NCBI GenBank assembly: GCA_002746305.1
Contig: NVWV01000007.1
Location: 1 to 64,000 of the forward strand
Reading direction: 5' to 3'
Source: Bacteroidota bacterium
GTDB lineage: Bacteria > Bacteroidota > Bacteroidia > NS11-12g > UBA9320
DNA length: 64,000 nt
This document shows, piece after piece, positions 1 to 11,082 of the stretch. Position 1 is the first letter of the stretch; each line of letters begins with the position of its first letter. Below the pieces are notes generated by a model that did not search any database, was not told where the DNA came from, and worked only from the letters and a program-made list of their open reading frames with translations. A program made the translations under genes and the position numbers.

Positions 1-3000
1 TCACCTCATTGTCCCCCTCTTTGCCATTAAAACCGAACCTGTAGCCTTTAGTGGTAAAGGTTTCAGAGCGGTTATCCATTATCATCCCGAAAGGATAGTA
101 ATCGCTTATCGTGGTAATCTCGGCATTGTAATACGCTATGAATGTATTTGTACCATCTGGTATTGCTACTTTTTTATCTGTTACCGTTACCAGTACATTG
201 CCTAGATGATTGGACAGCTCATAGTGCTTGGCTCCTAACTTTCTGGTGCTCACTGTTGCATCATAAGGCACACAAGGGCCATAATGCGTAGTCAGATGAC
301 TTTCTAAATTAGAAATTGCCAAAGCCCAGTAGTTATTGATTGAACTGACTTGGTTAATATCCATCTTAGGCATATGTGTATTTTCTAGCATCTCTTGATC
401 AACATAAGGCAAGATCTGTGTTTGAAACGTAACATCATCTACAATAGTATAACAGTTAAACGTACATAAGAAATTTTTCAATCCTTCCAAATACGCCTCA
501 AACTCAATAATCGAGGGTGCTTCTATACGTGCAAAGTCTACTTGCTGTGCAATACTCGGCGATAAAGAAAGCATCACACTAGATAATCCACTATTGATCA
601 ATGCATTATTTATTCCATCCATAAATTCAGGAAATCCTAATCCAGAGGTATAGAGCATCATTGCATCAAAATTAACCGTGCATGGGCCATCTTCTTTTAA
701 AACCAACTCTGGTTTATAGACACCTAGTCTACTGCTACCATAAATGTGAGCTTCTTCCCATGTTGCATCGTTCTGATCTACAGAATATGTAGCCATAATA
801 TTGCCGCTAGCGTCTCTTACATAGTATGTCTTTATCCAGTCCGTGGAAGGTTTTAAGTTACCTGACACATCTCTTGGCTTAACAATTTTTAGAATTCGAT
901 TACCACTTGCATCGTATTTAAACTCGAGATCCGACTTTTCATGCGTTGCACCACTTGTTTCTCGAATAATTTCTTGAATCTTACCATAAACAGTCCATTT
1001 TATTTCGGCTATTCTCTCAGTTTTATCCTGTATTAAATTACCCAATTCATCATACGCATAGTTATTGTTATAGATGTCTGCATTGTCAAATGTTCCTTGA
1101 TCATCCAAATCTCCAGTACCAACTTGTCCAACTACGTCGTTTACGTGATATAATCTATTACTATTCAAACTAGTTGCACCGCCACTATTATCGTAGTGAT
1201 AGGATAAATCGTCCATGAGCTGGGTTGCATCATATCTTTGGAGATTTGTAATATTACCCATTGGATCATATGTATAGTCCGTACTATAGGCTGTACTGAG
1301 TCCACTACCAAAACCCCATTGATTGGTAACATCATCTAGGTTATCAAAACTCAGACTGTGTGCTAGTCGATTCAACTGATCATACATAAATGCTCCAGCT
1401 CTTGATGCCTGTGTTATAGCTTTAGTACTTCCATAAACCGTTTGGTCAGGTATTGCTGTAACCATATACCCAATGTTACCATTGTACAAATCATTTCGTT
1501 GACTAAGAAAGTCTGAACCCGCCACTGCTGCTAAAAAGTTTGTAGACGTTCCAAAAGTTGTAATGGAACTATAATCCGTATTTCCGGACTCATAGTATCC
1601 AAGAGAATATCCATAAACATCACCACCAAAATTAGCATAAGGATTACCTCCTAATGTCTGATCGCCGTCACGCCCCATATCTCTATCTCGATATAGTGTG
1701 CTGCTATTCACTCCTTTAAGCCAGCCATGTATGGTATATGCAAAATCTTGACCTTGCACATTTAAATCACCCAATTCAGTTCTGGCCAATGGACCATGAG
1801 CATAATACTTGTAATGAGCGTCTCTATCCCAGATTTGATTTTCCAAACTGGTATATACATCTGTGATTCTATTGTCTGCATCGTAGGCATACTTATGGTA
1901 GTATGCATCCATAGCCCCAGGATTATACAACACCTTGTTTACATTACCGCTCACCAATTCATACTCATAGTATATGTGTTTATATCGTTGGTCTACACCT
2001 GACAATTCAGGAATATCTTGAACCAAATGATCTACATTACCATGAATGTCGTAGGTATAATGAGTTGCTGCATCATATGTATCGTCTGATCCATCATATT
2101 CCGCCTCGTACGACATACTCGCAACTCGTTTTCTTAGATTAATTTGTGTGATTTCTGCAATAGGTGCTATCACCTGTACATCATAGTAAGTACGTGTTAT
2201 CTCAGTACGTGTATTGTTTGCTCCAGAGGTAATCCATGCTTGAAGCAAATTATCATCTATCTGACCATAAACATAGGTGTTTTCTACCTCGTCATTATTT
2301 GCTTTTTCACCCACTTCGGTGATTCTTCCTATCTCATCATACAAGGTATATGAATACGCTCTCGTAGTGTACTCATATTGCTTTGCATTTTGACTAACTA
2401 CCATTCTTCCCAACCTATCATAGTAGAACATGGATGTAGTAAAGTCCGACTGATCATTGATATGAGAAGCAAATGCCACGTCACCGGCGATTACAAGGTC
2501 TTCTCTCCCAATCATAGCAATTGCTTGAATGGTACTGGATGTAGAAGTTTGGTTGATATCACTTGGTTTTTGGAACCAGTGTTCTCCACCATCTATTGTT
2601 TTAATAATGGTCCCGTTTGATCCAACTACATACGAATATTCCTCTCCCAATTGTACTACTTTATTGAAATCTGTAGCAGGAAGTGAGATGATCCCTCCAG
2701 AGGAGAGATTGTGTGCATCTAAGACTGTAGAAGGAATTGCCGTTGTTGTAATGTCACTCACTACATATACTTTTTTATTTGCTCCGACAGCGTAGGCCTG
2801 TCCTCTATGTATGCTCACATCTTTAAGGTCATTATCTGAAATAATCTGTGCCCAACTTATGGACGGACTTTTGTAAAATAGTCCATCTGAAGCAACTACT
2901 AATTCAACACCTTTGTCGTTGACTTTGGCAGACGTATATGACGCACTAGAAAGCCCACTTATAGCACTGGAATTGGTATAGTCTATATGAGCAGATCGTG

Positions 3001-6000
3001 CCATAGAAGATTCACCTAAGAAGTAAGCATCATCCTCAGCTTTTACAAGTACACCGTTAATAGTAGCAGGTGCGTATGGGTTAATTTCCCATGATGTTCC
3101 AGAGGTGGTACTATGGAATGAGAGGCCGTCAAGACCACCCATAACACCGTATTGATCTTTGATATCTATATCAAAAATAGGATCGCAAGTGGTAAATTTA
3201 TCCGACCAAACATTGCTATTTGCAATAGCAATATTCGTTGCCTCACCTCCTGCATATATGTTACCATTCTGTTCAAACATGGTATAGACAGCGTGATTCT
3301 CTTCCAATGGTTTACTATTGGACCATAGTTGACCACCATTGCTAACTAACATGATGGCATCTTCCAACGCAATGTAAACATCATTAGTGTTTGCAGCAGT
3401 CATTGACTGAGCACTACTCGGTAGAATCTCTATGCTTGAAGTAATTCCATCTGTATGAATTAGTTCTTTATTATCGGATATAGCATATCCATCATTACCG
3501 GAAGCGGTAAGACTTGCATCAATCAAGTCACTTCTGCTTTCAACTGGAATGAGCTTATATGCACCACTTCCAGTAGATTGATATAATCGACCATTGGTTC
3601 CTGCTAATAATTTCTTTGTTCCGTTACTTGAAATATCATTAATAGCTACAGGAGAGACATTGGACGATACATCGAGCCAACTCCCTGTACTTCTGGCAAT
3701 GGCACCATCTATTCCTCCAACTAAATACGGCCCAAATTGCTGACGGGCAATGAAGGTGTAGTTACCAATGGTACTAATAGGATCTAAACCCATTGACGCA
3801 AACGTAGTGACGTTATAGCTTGTCACTCCACTTGATGCGTCCAATACATCGATAGTATTACCAACATCCAAGTCGACGGCATTACCACCTAAAACAGTAT
3901 AAGATGCGGAATACCCACTTGACGCTGTCCCGGTAATATTAAAACTCTTTAATTCTCCATTAATATCGATGACCATACCATTGGCACCGATCAGAAGTAT
4001 TTTTTTAACATCAGCAAGGGCAGATGCAGAAAGGTCGTAGTAAAACACTGTATTACTGATAACTTCCGTTTTATATACTTTACCTGATCCTGTTCCAACC
4101 AATCCATTTTGACTATCGTCAAAGTGAACAGCTGTAAAATCTTCTCCAACTATTGGGTTTCCTAAAATTCTATCTACATAGCTTTTACTTATGTCCATGC
4201 TGGCAAAAATGCTTCCGTTTCCAACTGCATATCCCAAACCTGTAGTAGTGTTGTGCATGGAAAATGAGGTATAGAAACCTGAACTAGAGTATGCAGCCCA
4301 AGTTGAACCTCCATCTATAGTTTTATGAAGGATCCCATCGGCGGTCAATGCGATACCGGTATTGGCATCTTTAAAATAGACTTGCACAATATCCTCAATT
4401 AGATTATTGGCAACTTGCTCAAATTCTTCACCATTGCTACTGCTCTTGAGAATAACTCCGTTCTTTCCTACTAAGATACCACTACCTGAGGTCATATACC
4501 AAGCATCATTTAAGTCACTCATTACGGTATTTTCATCTAGGTCCTGATCAACCCAAGTAAATATACCTCCAGATTCAGTTCCTTCTAGAAGTATAGGCTT
4601 ATTGGTTGTAGCGTCGATTTTGATGGCATACAATGCACTGTTTTCATATTCAACAGACGTGTAATCTCCACTTATTGCGTTGTAGTCTACCAGTGTGAAA
4701 ATAACACTAGCTCCATTATCTACAAAGTAATATGCCTGATTAGCAGCACCTACAAATGCACCGTGATTAGTAGACCCAGTCTTGAATACAGCAAGGTCAA
4801 TGATGTCAACGCTTAAATTGGTTTTAATAATTTTCCAGTTTTCACCGCCGTCTTTGGTCTTGAGGAATAAGCCATTATCTCCTGCGGCATACCCTCTATT
4901 ATTGTCAATCATGTCCATTGCCCTTATGTCATCGGCATCTAACGGGTTATCCCTTGTCCATGTTGCACCTCCATTACTTGTTTTGTAAATGTAGGTATGT
5001 ACGTTTTCAGTACCCACTAGGGTTCCTACTAAAATACCATTATTGGCATCACTAAACTCTACATCTGTAGCTACAAAGCCTGTAACGAGTCCGTTCCCTT
5101 CCTTAACCGTCCATTTGTTCATTGGATCGTTATCTGGAACATGTTGTCGAACCAGTTGGTTTAAACTATTATACTCATACACTGTAGCCAATTTGTGTCC
5201 TGTCATATAATTTCGGGTGTTATTGGTACGGTCCTTATTAATTTCAATGAATGCACTAGGATCAGTTTCTACTACTACACCTGCGGGAGGTACTGTTCGA
5301 GTTAAATTCCCTGCTTGATCATAGTAGTATAGGGTAAAGTGGTAGTCTTGACTCGGCATATCAATGGTCATATCCTCCACTGTGCTCATGCATTTGGCCA
5401 TATATCCATCATGAAATTGTTTGGTATATTTTCTTACCTGGGCTTGATATTTCAATTCTGCATTTTGCTTGGCAAGGTTATTTAACCATGTAGAACAAGT
5501 TTCTGTTTCTTCAATTTCAAAGATGTCAAACGAAGCAGGTGTACACTTAGAAAAGCTCCTTGCAACATTTGTGATAGCCTCATTAGGAGCATACTCCTTC
5601 GAGAACATAGGTAAAGGTTGGTCAAAGTTCACATCTACATATTCAGACACTTCTGTCAGCTTGTTCATATAACACCAAGCATTAATATCTTCAGTGGTAT
5701 GAGCTTGTGAATTTAGCCCTGCAAGGGTAAAGTCTTTGAAACAATTGCAATCTGCAATATCATCGGTATAATCCACCGGAGTTTCTCCTGCGTCTACAGT
5801 AGCATCCCTGTAAAACTTATAGTTTTCAAGACAATTAGGAACTTCACAACCCATTTCGTCTAAAAATTCATCGTAACTTACAGGTTGTGTTTTAATAGTA
5901 TTAAACGGCATGGATGGCACTACAGCACCATAATTACCTGTCCAATAATCTAAATATACCATGTAGTTTGCTTGACATTCACAATTATCTCCACTTTGTA

Positions 6001-9000
6001 AAGGGAGAGTATGCACTAGGGGTAAAGGAGGAAAAATACCAGAGTACATAGCATTAAATGCAAGAACCTGAGTATTTGCACTAGTGGTATGTTGAGAGGT
6101 TGGTGTTGGTATCGGACAGTCCAAAAAGTCCAATGTACATTGAAATGAATAACTAAAATCATCGATTCTAAATAGAGGTAAATTATTCATGTCAGGAGAT
6201 GACGGCTTTAGAACTGTTGGACTTGTCTGATTAAGATTAAACATCTTTACATAATCCAAGTAGTTCTCAATACAATCACAAGGGAATTGGAAATATTGTC
6301 TAGCTAAAATTGACCCCGCATGTCCAGATGAAGTCATTTCTTGCACATATCTTGTGTACTCAACATCCATATTACAGTCTCCACCACCTACATATTCTCT
6401 TTCTATGCAGTCAGAACAATTGAATAAAGGAAGACATGAAATTCTTCCATATATTTTTTCAGCAAAAGTTGGATCGTTATTAAAAACAGCCAAAACCGTA
6501 AAGTTGTGTGCTTCCCCTCGTTCCAGGTTCGACATATCAACCCAAAATTGACCAATATCTGTAATCTGATCTAAAGGCAGTGCTGCGGTATAGTCTGAGT
6601 ATAATTCTCGGTAGAGTTTAACCTCACACGATGAAATAACATTTCCTGTACTGATGTCTTTCACATCAATACGACCAACCCATTCGTTTCCTTTATTTTG
6701 AAGTACAGGAGCCGCAAAGATCACTTCTCCTCTACCTAAATAACTGGCCAATAAAGCGGTAAATTTGTTATTCTCGCTCAGATTGACATCTGTTGTAGGT
6801 TGGCTTTCAACCAAATGCTCCAAAAGGGAAGCAAAATCTCGTGTTACATCATATCTGATGTCATTACATACCAATTTAGTGGGGTCATAACATATGGAAG
6901 CATCTCCCGTACTCAACACTATATCCATAGTACCTGTCACGCCAAGATTGGTTTCATATTCAAGAACTAAGCCGTTTTGAACTTTTGTCTGGTCGGTTCT
7001 AACTTCCTTGATAATCCCTCCAGCGGCAAGAGTAACTGGCCCTGGGAAGGAAATTTCGATCTTGTTTGATATGCTACCATTTTGATAAATGGTTCCTGTA
7101 TTTGATACTGCGTTATACAAATAACGCAGGTCATTGTAGGGCTGTGTAAGCTCATTTCGGATAAATCTGGTCAAGAATACACCATAGTCCATTTCTAAAT
7201 CGACTGGGGAAATACTTGCTATTTCTCCTTTAAAGGCCAAAGCTCCTAATAGTTCTCCAATGGACCTAGCGTAGTCCGTAGGTTTACAATCATCCGTAAA
7301 CGTACATCCATCATTAATGTCAATGGTAATATTTCCACTTATTGCTTGTTCACTGCTGGTTAATGTACCAAGATCATATAAATATGCTGTGAGGTTAAAA
7401 TTACTTGTACCAAAGGCTCCTCCAGAAGCATTTTCTATTCCACCCACCCGAACTACATCAGCCCAAGAGGTACTCGCCAAAGTTAAGGTAAGAGTAGCCG
7501 TATATGTATTGTTTGCAATGATTCCTGTAAGAACATTTCCACTGATAGATGCAGTCCAATTGTATGAACTTGAAGCCAAGGTAGAACCTTGGATTTGATT
7601 AACAATTGCTGGAGTAAATCCTCCATTGTCAGACAAGGTAGAAGGCACCAACGATAACAGCTCATCTTGAGCTATCATGTCATTAATGAACATTTCTACA
7701 TCCAATGCTATTGGACAAGCTTTTGCATAATATGACCTGTTGTAGCTGTTGTTGTTATCGTCTGTTTTAAGTGAACTCGCTTTGATATCAAAACGTGCTA
7801 TTTTACTTCTATAATATTCGTAGTTGATCTTAGAACATGCTTGATTGGGATCAAGTAATCCACTAAATGGATTGGCTCCACCATTCGTCCCCTTGAAGTA
7901 ATTGGATTCTAAAACATTGAAATGCTCATTTCCTATACACTCGTTATACCCAAACATATTATTGGTAATTACCCAATCGTCCGCGGCCTCTTTCTGAATA
8001 ATCTGCTTGCTACTGTAGTAGTAACTGGCATAGGTTTGCCAAATTTCATTTGCAGAAGGGTCCGTTGGAGATGTCGGCCATGACTCACAACTTCCTGAGC
8101 CTATAACTCCTAAATCGTACTCACTAACACATTTGTTAGTAATTGCAGCAAATTCCATGGCATTATAAGTGTCATGGAAATTCGATAACAGAGTCATCAT
8201 ATCAGTAGTAATCTGACCTGGATTAAGCTTAAAAAAGGGGTCCATATCCACCAGATGAGTTAACAAACTATTTGTCAAACCTGCTGTTGTTGCTTCTTGG
8301 AAGTTATCTTGATTTAGGATGAGGATATCGAATTCATCACTGGTAAGTCCATTTTGCTCAGCCGTTTTTAAACTATTTTGTGTACACCAATCAGAATAAC
8401 AATATTCAGGATGATAGTATACCAAAGCCTCAGCCCATGTTGTCTTCCAGTTGGCAATAAAATCTTCTATGTTTAGTAAATCCTGCGGTAGAGAATAAGG
8501 TTTCTGATCCACATCATACTGTACATTTCCAGATAGCGGTTTTAGGTTACCATATACATCATAGTACATGTAAATTTTAGAATCACTTCCGTCTAGCCCT
8601 TCATAGTTAACCGCTGATCCTTGAAGGTCAACTGGATTTTTCCAGTTAGCACTCGTTTTAGGCAGATTATTATTTACGTTGAAAACCGACAATGGAAAAT
8701 TGTTTGGGTCAACTCCTCCGTCAACACTAAATAGGCCGTATTGACCTCCAGGGGAAACATCCAATCTTAAAATACTAATCACATTTTCACAAAGGCTAAC
8801 TCCCGTACAACCTGCGATACAGTTCTCATATTCTTCTTCCCATTCTTCTTTAGTTCCTTTGTTAAGAGCAACATACTCGTCCAAACTACCCAATGAGCCA
8901 ACACATTCTTCACAATCAACCTCGCAACCGGAGTAATCCAAATACGTCTGCTCTAGAAGTTCGAAGTGATACCTGGAATTAAAACATAAATTATTATTGG

Positions 9001-11080
9001 TGTCCAAATACTCATTCAAATGGTAATCGTATGCATCTTTATTTACAGTAAGGGTTTTGACGATACTGTATGATCCTTGGGTAAGATTCACTGACCAGTT
9101 TGGGACATTAATTGTCTCACTTTGGCAATTTATATCTAGGGTAGTAGGTCCAAGAGGTTGACTGTATTCATAAATCAATATTCCACAGTCATCTGAAATC
9201 TTGATGGATAAATCATACAAACAGTCATAGCAAAACTCCCCTTCCATACATCCATCAAAAAAGTCTTGTGGCGTGGCTGAATACGTAAAATTATGCAGTC
9301 CTGATGTACTCGTGGAGAACGTCGTTCTAAACTCAATGGCATTGAAACTAGCATTGGGTTTGTTCATGCTAGACACTCCATTGTCATCCTTGGCGAATAG
9401 GTCTCCATCTATTCTTGATACTGGTACCGCATTGTCAACAGCTTCTACATTCTCGGGTTTAGCTCCTGATAATGCTGTTGCAATGGTTCTTCCGGATAAA
9501 TCCAAGTATGAGATACTAACTTGTCCATTTGGGTCTACGACCATATTCTTTTTATAGTGAGCTGCATTACCTACTTCACTTCCAAAAAGTCTATCCAACT
9601 CTACTTGAACTGGTTGACTATAAAAGTACTTGGTTGATTTATCCAACCAAGGATCTCCTCCCAACTGATGTGTAGACCCAACACCTCCTTGACGTCTTAC
9701 TCTACCTGTATTGTCAGGTGTGTATTCCACTTGTGCCATGGGATATTGATTGGCATCTGGGATAAATGCATTTTCATTCGACTGATCAGGGTTACTTGGG
9801 CTGTAATATTGGGATGCTCCACTCACAGTGCTTAATGGGTTAATAATGGTATTGCAAACAGAACCACTGTTCTTATCAAAATCTTCCCAATTGTACTTTC
9901 GGTTTGCTCCGCCGGCTCCCGACATATTGAAATTTTCATAGTATTCCAAAGCAGGAGTTTGTACTGGAACAGGAAGGATGTCTATTGCTTTTCTCCCTTG
10001 ATAATCATATATGGATTCTCCTATTACGGCTTTACCTATAGAGCTAATAGCCGTAACTATTTGTCTGCTTTTCAATGCTCCATCGTAAAAGTTTACTACC
10101 TCTTTTTTCTTACCGTTTTCTGCAAACGACATGGAGTATTGCCAGTTGATGGCATCACTGTATCCCGTAGAGTAATAGTAATTATTGGTACAGGGTGTTC
10201 CTCCAAATCCTGTTGCTTTATCAGGCATGGACCAATGGGCAAATATTCGATGGTTATTATCTATTTGAGATAATCCAACTGGGCGTACACGATATACAAT
10301 GTATCCTCTATCATAAATTAGACTAATGCTATAAGAGTTAACCGCTTGGTCAGAAACAATTACCCTTGAGCTATTTGATTTGAAATCATACGTAATATTT
10401 CCAGATGCTATTTGTGTAAAATCGGCTGCATAATCATCTACATAGGTCCACTCAACTTCATACGATTCTGCACCGGCTACAATTGGCCAAGTAAGTTGCA
10501 ATTCGTCAACTGTACCATTTGAGTTTAGGTCAACTGCCAGTGCTGTTGATACACACAATGTCTGGTTTTCATTGAAATCATGGATTCTATCTATTCCAAT
10601 GTGAGATTGAAGGTGAATATTACTAGGAAGCCCTACCAAAGAGGCAGAAGTTCCATTCAAATCATCGTACACACTTTTGACTGTTACTTCTAACTTATGT
10701 CCATCCTTAAAAAAGAAAACACTCCTGTCACCGTATTGATTTCCGGGATCAGCAGATGGGTCATATGCTACAGATAAGTACTTGGTTTCCGTAGTTTTTA
10801 CCAAGTTTTTATCGGTTGAAGAAATATCAATTTCGAAGGTGTAAGCATAGGGTGTATGATAACCCGTATTCGCCCAATCCACACTCATTTGCACGTAGTT
10901 GTCTACCGACACATTCGTGTAACCAACCGTACTTGGCAAGTTCGCAAACATATTTTCTTGTACAAAAAACGCAGTCCCGAAGTTTGAAGAGGATTGTATT
11001 TGATCAAAATCATAATGTGCACCAAAAACAGCACTGGGGATGGTAAAAAATAAGATTAAAAAAAGTTTCAAATTTTTCAT
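1..11080 (-). CDS. Giant RHS/YD-repeat secreted protein, C-terminus off the left edge
   Basis: The frame is open from the ATG at 11080 to the window edge (at least 3693 residues) with no stop. Residues 1-20 form a signal peptide (MKNLKLFLILFF..AVFG). A fibronectin-like stretch lies near 200 and a module like that of other Bacteroidota RHS proteins near 310-350 (VVNFYDGALKSRQIVTA). YD-type repeats appear near 1914-1980 (YYYDQAGNLTRT, YEYNSLNQLVRQ) and again at about 2870-3600. Between them, about 1985-2865, are many YCF48/BNR-like propeller blades (TSNGGATW, KTKDGGENW, KTIDGGEHW). The edge carries the RHS core signature (NHLGNVLVTVTDKK, then YYPFGM and YRFGFNGKE). In RHS proteins a variable, often toxic, C-terminal tip follows this core; it is outside the window, so whether this is a toxin is unknown. 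It is the last gene seen of a leftward operon, starting 2 nt after its neighbour ends. Confidence 0.93.
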   Translation of the reverse strand, partial: MKNLKLFLILFFTIPSAVFGAHYDFDQIQSSSNFGTAFFVQENMFANLPSTVGYTNVSVDNYVQMSVDWANTGYHTPYAYTFEIDISSTDKNLVKTTETKYLSVAYDPSADPGNQYGDRSVFFFKDGHKLEVTVKSVYDDLNGTSASLVGLPSNIHLQSHIGIDRIHDFNENQTLCVSTALAVDLNSNGTVDELQLTWPIVAGAESYEVEWTYVDDYAADFTQIASGNITYDFKSNSSRVIVSDQAVNSYSISLIYDRGYIVYRVRPVGLSQIDNNHRIFAHWSMPDKATGFGGTPCTNNYYYSTGYSDAINWQYSMSFAENGKKKEVVNFYDGALKSRQIVTAISSIGKAVIGESIYDYQGRKAIDILPVPVQTPALEYYENFNMSGAGGANRKYNWEDFDKNSGSVCNTIINPLSTVSGASQYYSPSNPDQSNENAFIPDANQYPMAQVEYTPDNTGRVRRQGGVGSTHQLGGDPWLDKSTKYFYSQPVQVELDRLFGSEVGNAAHYKKNMVVDPNGQVSISYLDLSGRTIATALSGAKPENVEAVDNAVPVSRIDGDLFAKDDNGVSSMNKPNASFNAIEFRTTFSTSTSGLHNFTYSATPQDFFDGCMEGEFCYDCLYDLSIKISDDCGILIYEYSQPLGPTTLDINCQSETINVPNWSVNLTQGSYSIVKTLTVNKDAYDYHLNEYLDTNNNLCFNSRYHFELLEQTYLDYSGCEVDCEECVGSLGSLDEYVALNKGTKEEWEEEYENCIAGCTGVSLCENVISILRLDVSPGGQYGLFSVDGGVDPNNFPLSVFNVNNNLPKTSANWKNPVDLQGSAVNYEGLDGSDSKIYMYYDVYGNLKPLSGNVQYDVDQKPYSLPQDLLNIEDFIANWKTTWAEALVYYHPEYCYSDWCTQNSLKTAEQNGLTSDEFDILILNQDNFQEATTAGLTNSLLTHLVDMDPFFKLNPGQITTDMMTLLSNFHDTYNAMEFAAITNKCVSEYDLGVIGSGSCESWPTSPTDPSANEIWQTYASYYYSSKQIIQKEAADDWVITNNMFGYNECIGNEHFNVLESNYFKGTNGGANPFSGLLDPNQACSKINYEYYRSKIARFDIKASSLKTDDNNNSYNRSYYAKACPIALDVEMFINDMIAQDELLSLVPSTLSDNGGFTPAIVNQIQGSTLASSSYNWTASISGNVLTGIIANNTYTATLTLTLASTSWADVVRVGGIENASGGAFGTSNFNLTAYLYDLGTLTSSEQAISGNITIDINDGCTFTDDCKPTDYARSIGELLGALAFKGEIASISPVDLEMDYGVFLTRFIRNELTQPYNDLRYLYNAVSNTGTIYQNGSISNKIEISFPGPVTLAAGGIIKEVRTDQTKVQNGLVLEYETNLGVTGTMDIVLSTGDASICYDPTKLVCNDIRYDVTRDFASLLEHLVESQPTTDVNLSENNKFTALLASYLGRGEVIFAAPVLQNKGNEWVGRIDVKDISTGNVISSCEVKLYRELYSDYTAALPLDQITDIGQFWVDMSNLERGEAHNFTVLAVFNNDPTFAEKIYGRISCLPLFNCSDCIEREYVGGGDCNMDVEYTRYVQEMTSSGHAGSILARQYFQFPCDCIENYLDYVKMFNLNQTSPTVLKPSSPDMNNLPLFRIDDFSYSFQCTLDFLDCPIPTPTSQHTTSANTQVLAFNAMYSGIFPPLPLVHTLPLQSGDNCECQANYMVYLDYWTGNYGAVVPSMPFNTIKTQPVSYDEFLDEMGCEVPNCLENYKFYRDATVDAGETPVDYTDDIADCNCFKDFTLAGLNSQAHTTEDINAWCYMNKLTEVSEYVDVNFDQPLPMFSKEYAPNEAITNVARSFSKCTPASFDIFEIEETETCSTWLNNLAKQNAELKYQAQVRKYTKQFHDGYMAKCMSTVEDMTIDMPSQDYHFTLYYYDQAGNLTRTVPPAGVVVETDPSAFIEINKDRTNNTRNYMTGHKLATVYEYNSLNQLVRQHVPDNDPMNKWTVKEGNGLVTGFVATDVEFSDANNGILVGTLVGTENVHTYIYKTSNGGATWTRDNPLDADDIRAMDMIDNNRGYAAGDNGLFLKTKDGGENWKIIKTNLSVDIIDLAVFKTGSTNHGAFVGAANQAYYFVDNGASVIFTLVDYNAISGDYTSVEYENSALYAIKIDATTNKPILLEGTESGGIFTWVDQDLDENTVMSDLNDAWYMTSGSGILVGKNGVILKSSSNGEEFEQVANNLIEDIVQVYFKDANTGIALTADGILHKTIDGGSTWAAYSSSGFYTSFSMHNTTTGLGYAVGNGSIFASMDISKSYVDRILGNPIVGEDFTAVHFDDSQNGLVGTGSGKVYKTEVISNTVFYYDLSASALADVKKILLIGANGMVIDINGELKSFNITGTASSGYSASYTVLGGNAVDLDVGNTIDVLDASSGVTSYNVTTFASMGLDPISTIGNYTFIARQQFGPYLVGGIDGAIARSTGSWLDVSSNVSPVAINDISSNGTKKLLAGTNGRLYQSTGSGAYKLIPVESRSDLIDASLTASGNDGYAISDNKELIHTDGITSSIEILPSSAQSMTAANTNDVYIALEDAIMLVSNGGQLWSNSKPLEENHAVYTMFEQNGNIYAGGEATNIAIANSNVWSDKFTTCDPIFDIDIKDQYGVMGGLDGLSFHSTTSGTSWEINPYAPATINGVLVKAEDDAYFLGESSMARSAHIDYTNSSAISGLSSASYTSAKVNDKGVELVVASDGLFYKSPSISWAQIISDNDLKDVSIHRGQAYAVGANKKVYVVSDITTTAIPSTVLDAHNLSSGGIISLPATDFNKVVQLGEEYSYVVGSNGTIIKTIDGGEHWFQKPSDINQTSTSSTIQAIAMIGREDLVIAGDVAFASHINDQSDFTTSMFYYDRLGRMVVSQNAKQYEYTTRAYSYTLYDEIGRITEVGEKANNDEVENTYVYGQIDDNLLQAWITSGANNTRTEITRTYYDVQVIAPIAEITQINLRKRVASMSYEAEYDGSDDTYDAATHYTYDIHGNVDHLVQDIPELSGVDQRYKHIYYEYELVSGNVNKVLYNPGAMDAYYHKYAYDADNRITDVYTSLENQIWDRDAHYKYYAHGPLARTELGDLNVQGQDFAYTIHGWLKGVNSSTLYRDRDMGRDGDQTLGGNPYANFGGDVYGYSLGYYESGNTDYSSITTFGTSTNFLAAVAGSDFLSQRNDLYNGNIGYMVTAIPDQTVYGSTKAITQASRAGAFMYDQLNRLAHSLSFDNLDDVTNQWGFGSGLSTAYSTDYTYDPMGNITNLQRYDATQLMDDLSYHYDNSGGATSLNSNRLYHVNDVVGQVGTGDLDDQGTFDNADIYNNNYAYDELGNLIQDKTERIAEIKWTVYGKIQEIIRETSGATHEKSDLEFKYDASGNRILKIVKPRDVSGNLKPSTDWIKTYYVRDASGNIMATYSVDQNDATWEEAHIYGSSRLGVYKPELVLKEDGPCTVNFDAMMLYTSGLGFPEFMDGINNALINSGLSSVMLSLSPSIAQQVDFARIEAPSIIEFEAYLEGLKNFLCTFNCYTIVDDVTFQTQILPYVDQEMLENTHMPKMDINQVSSINNYWALAISNLESHLTTHYGPCVPYDATVSTRKLGAKHYELSNHLGNVLVTVTDKKVAIPDGTNTFIAYYNAEITTISDYYPFGMIMDNRSETFTTKGYRFGFNGKEGDNEV

Positions 11081-11082
11081 AG

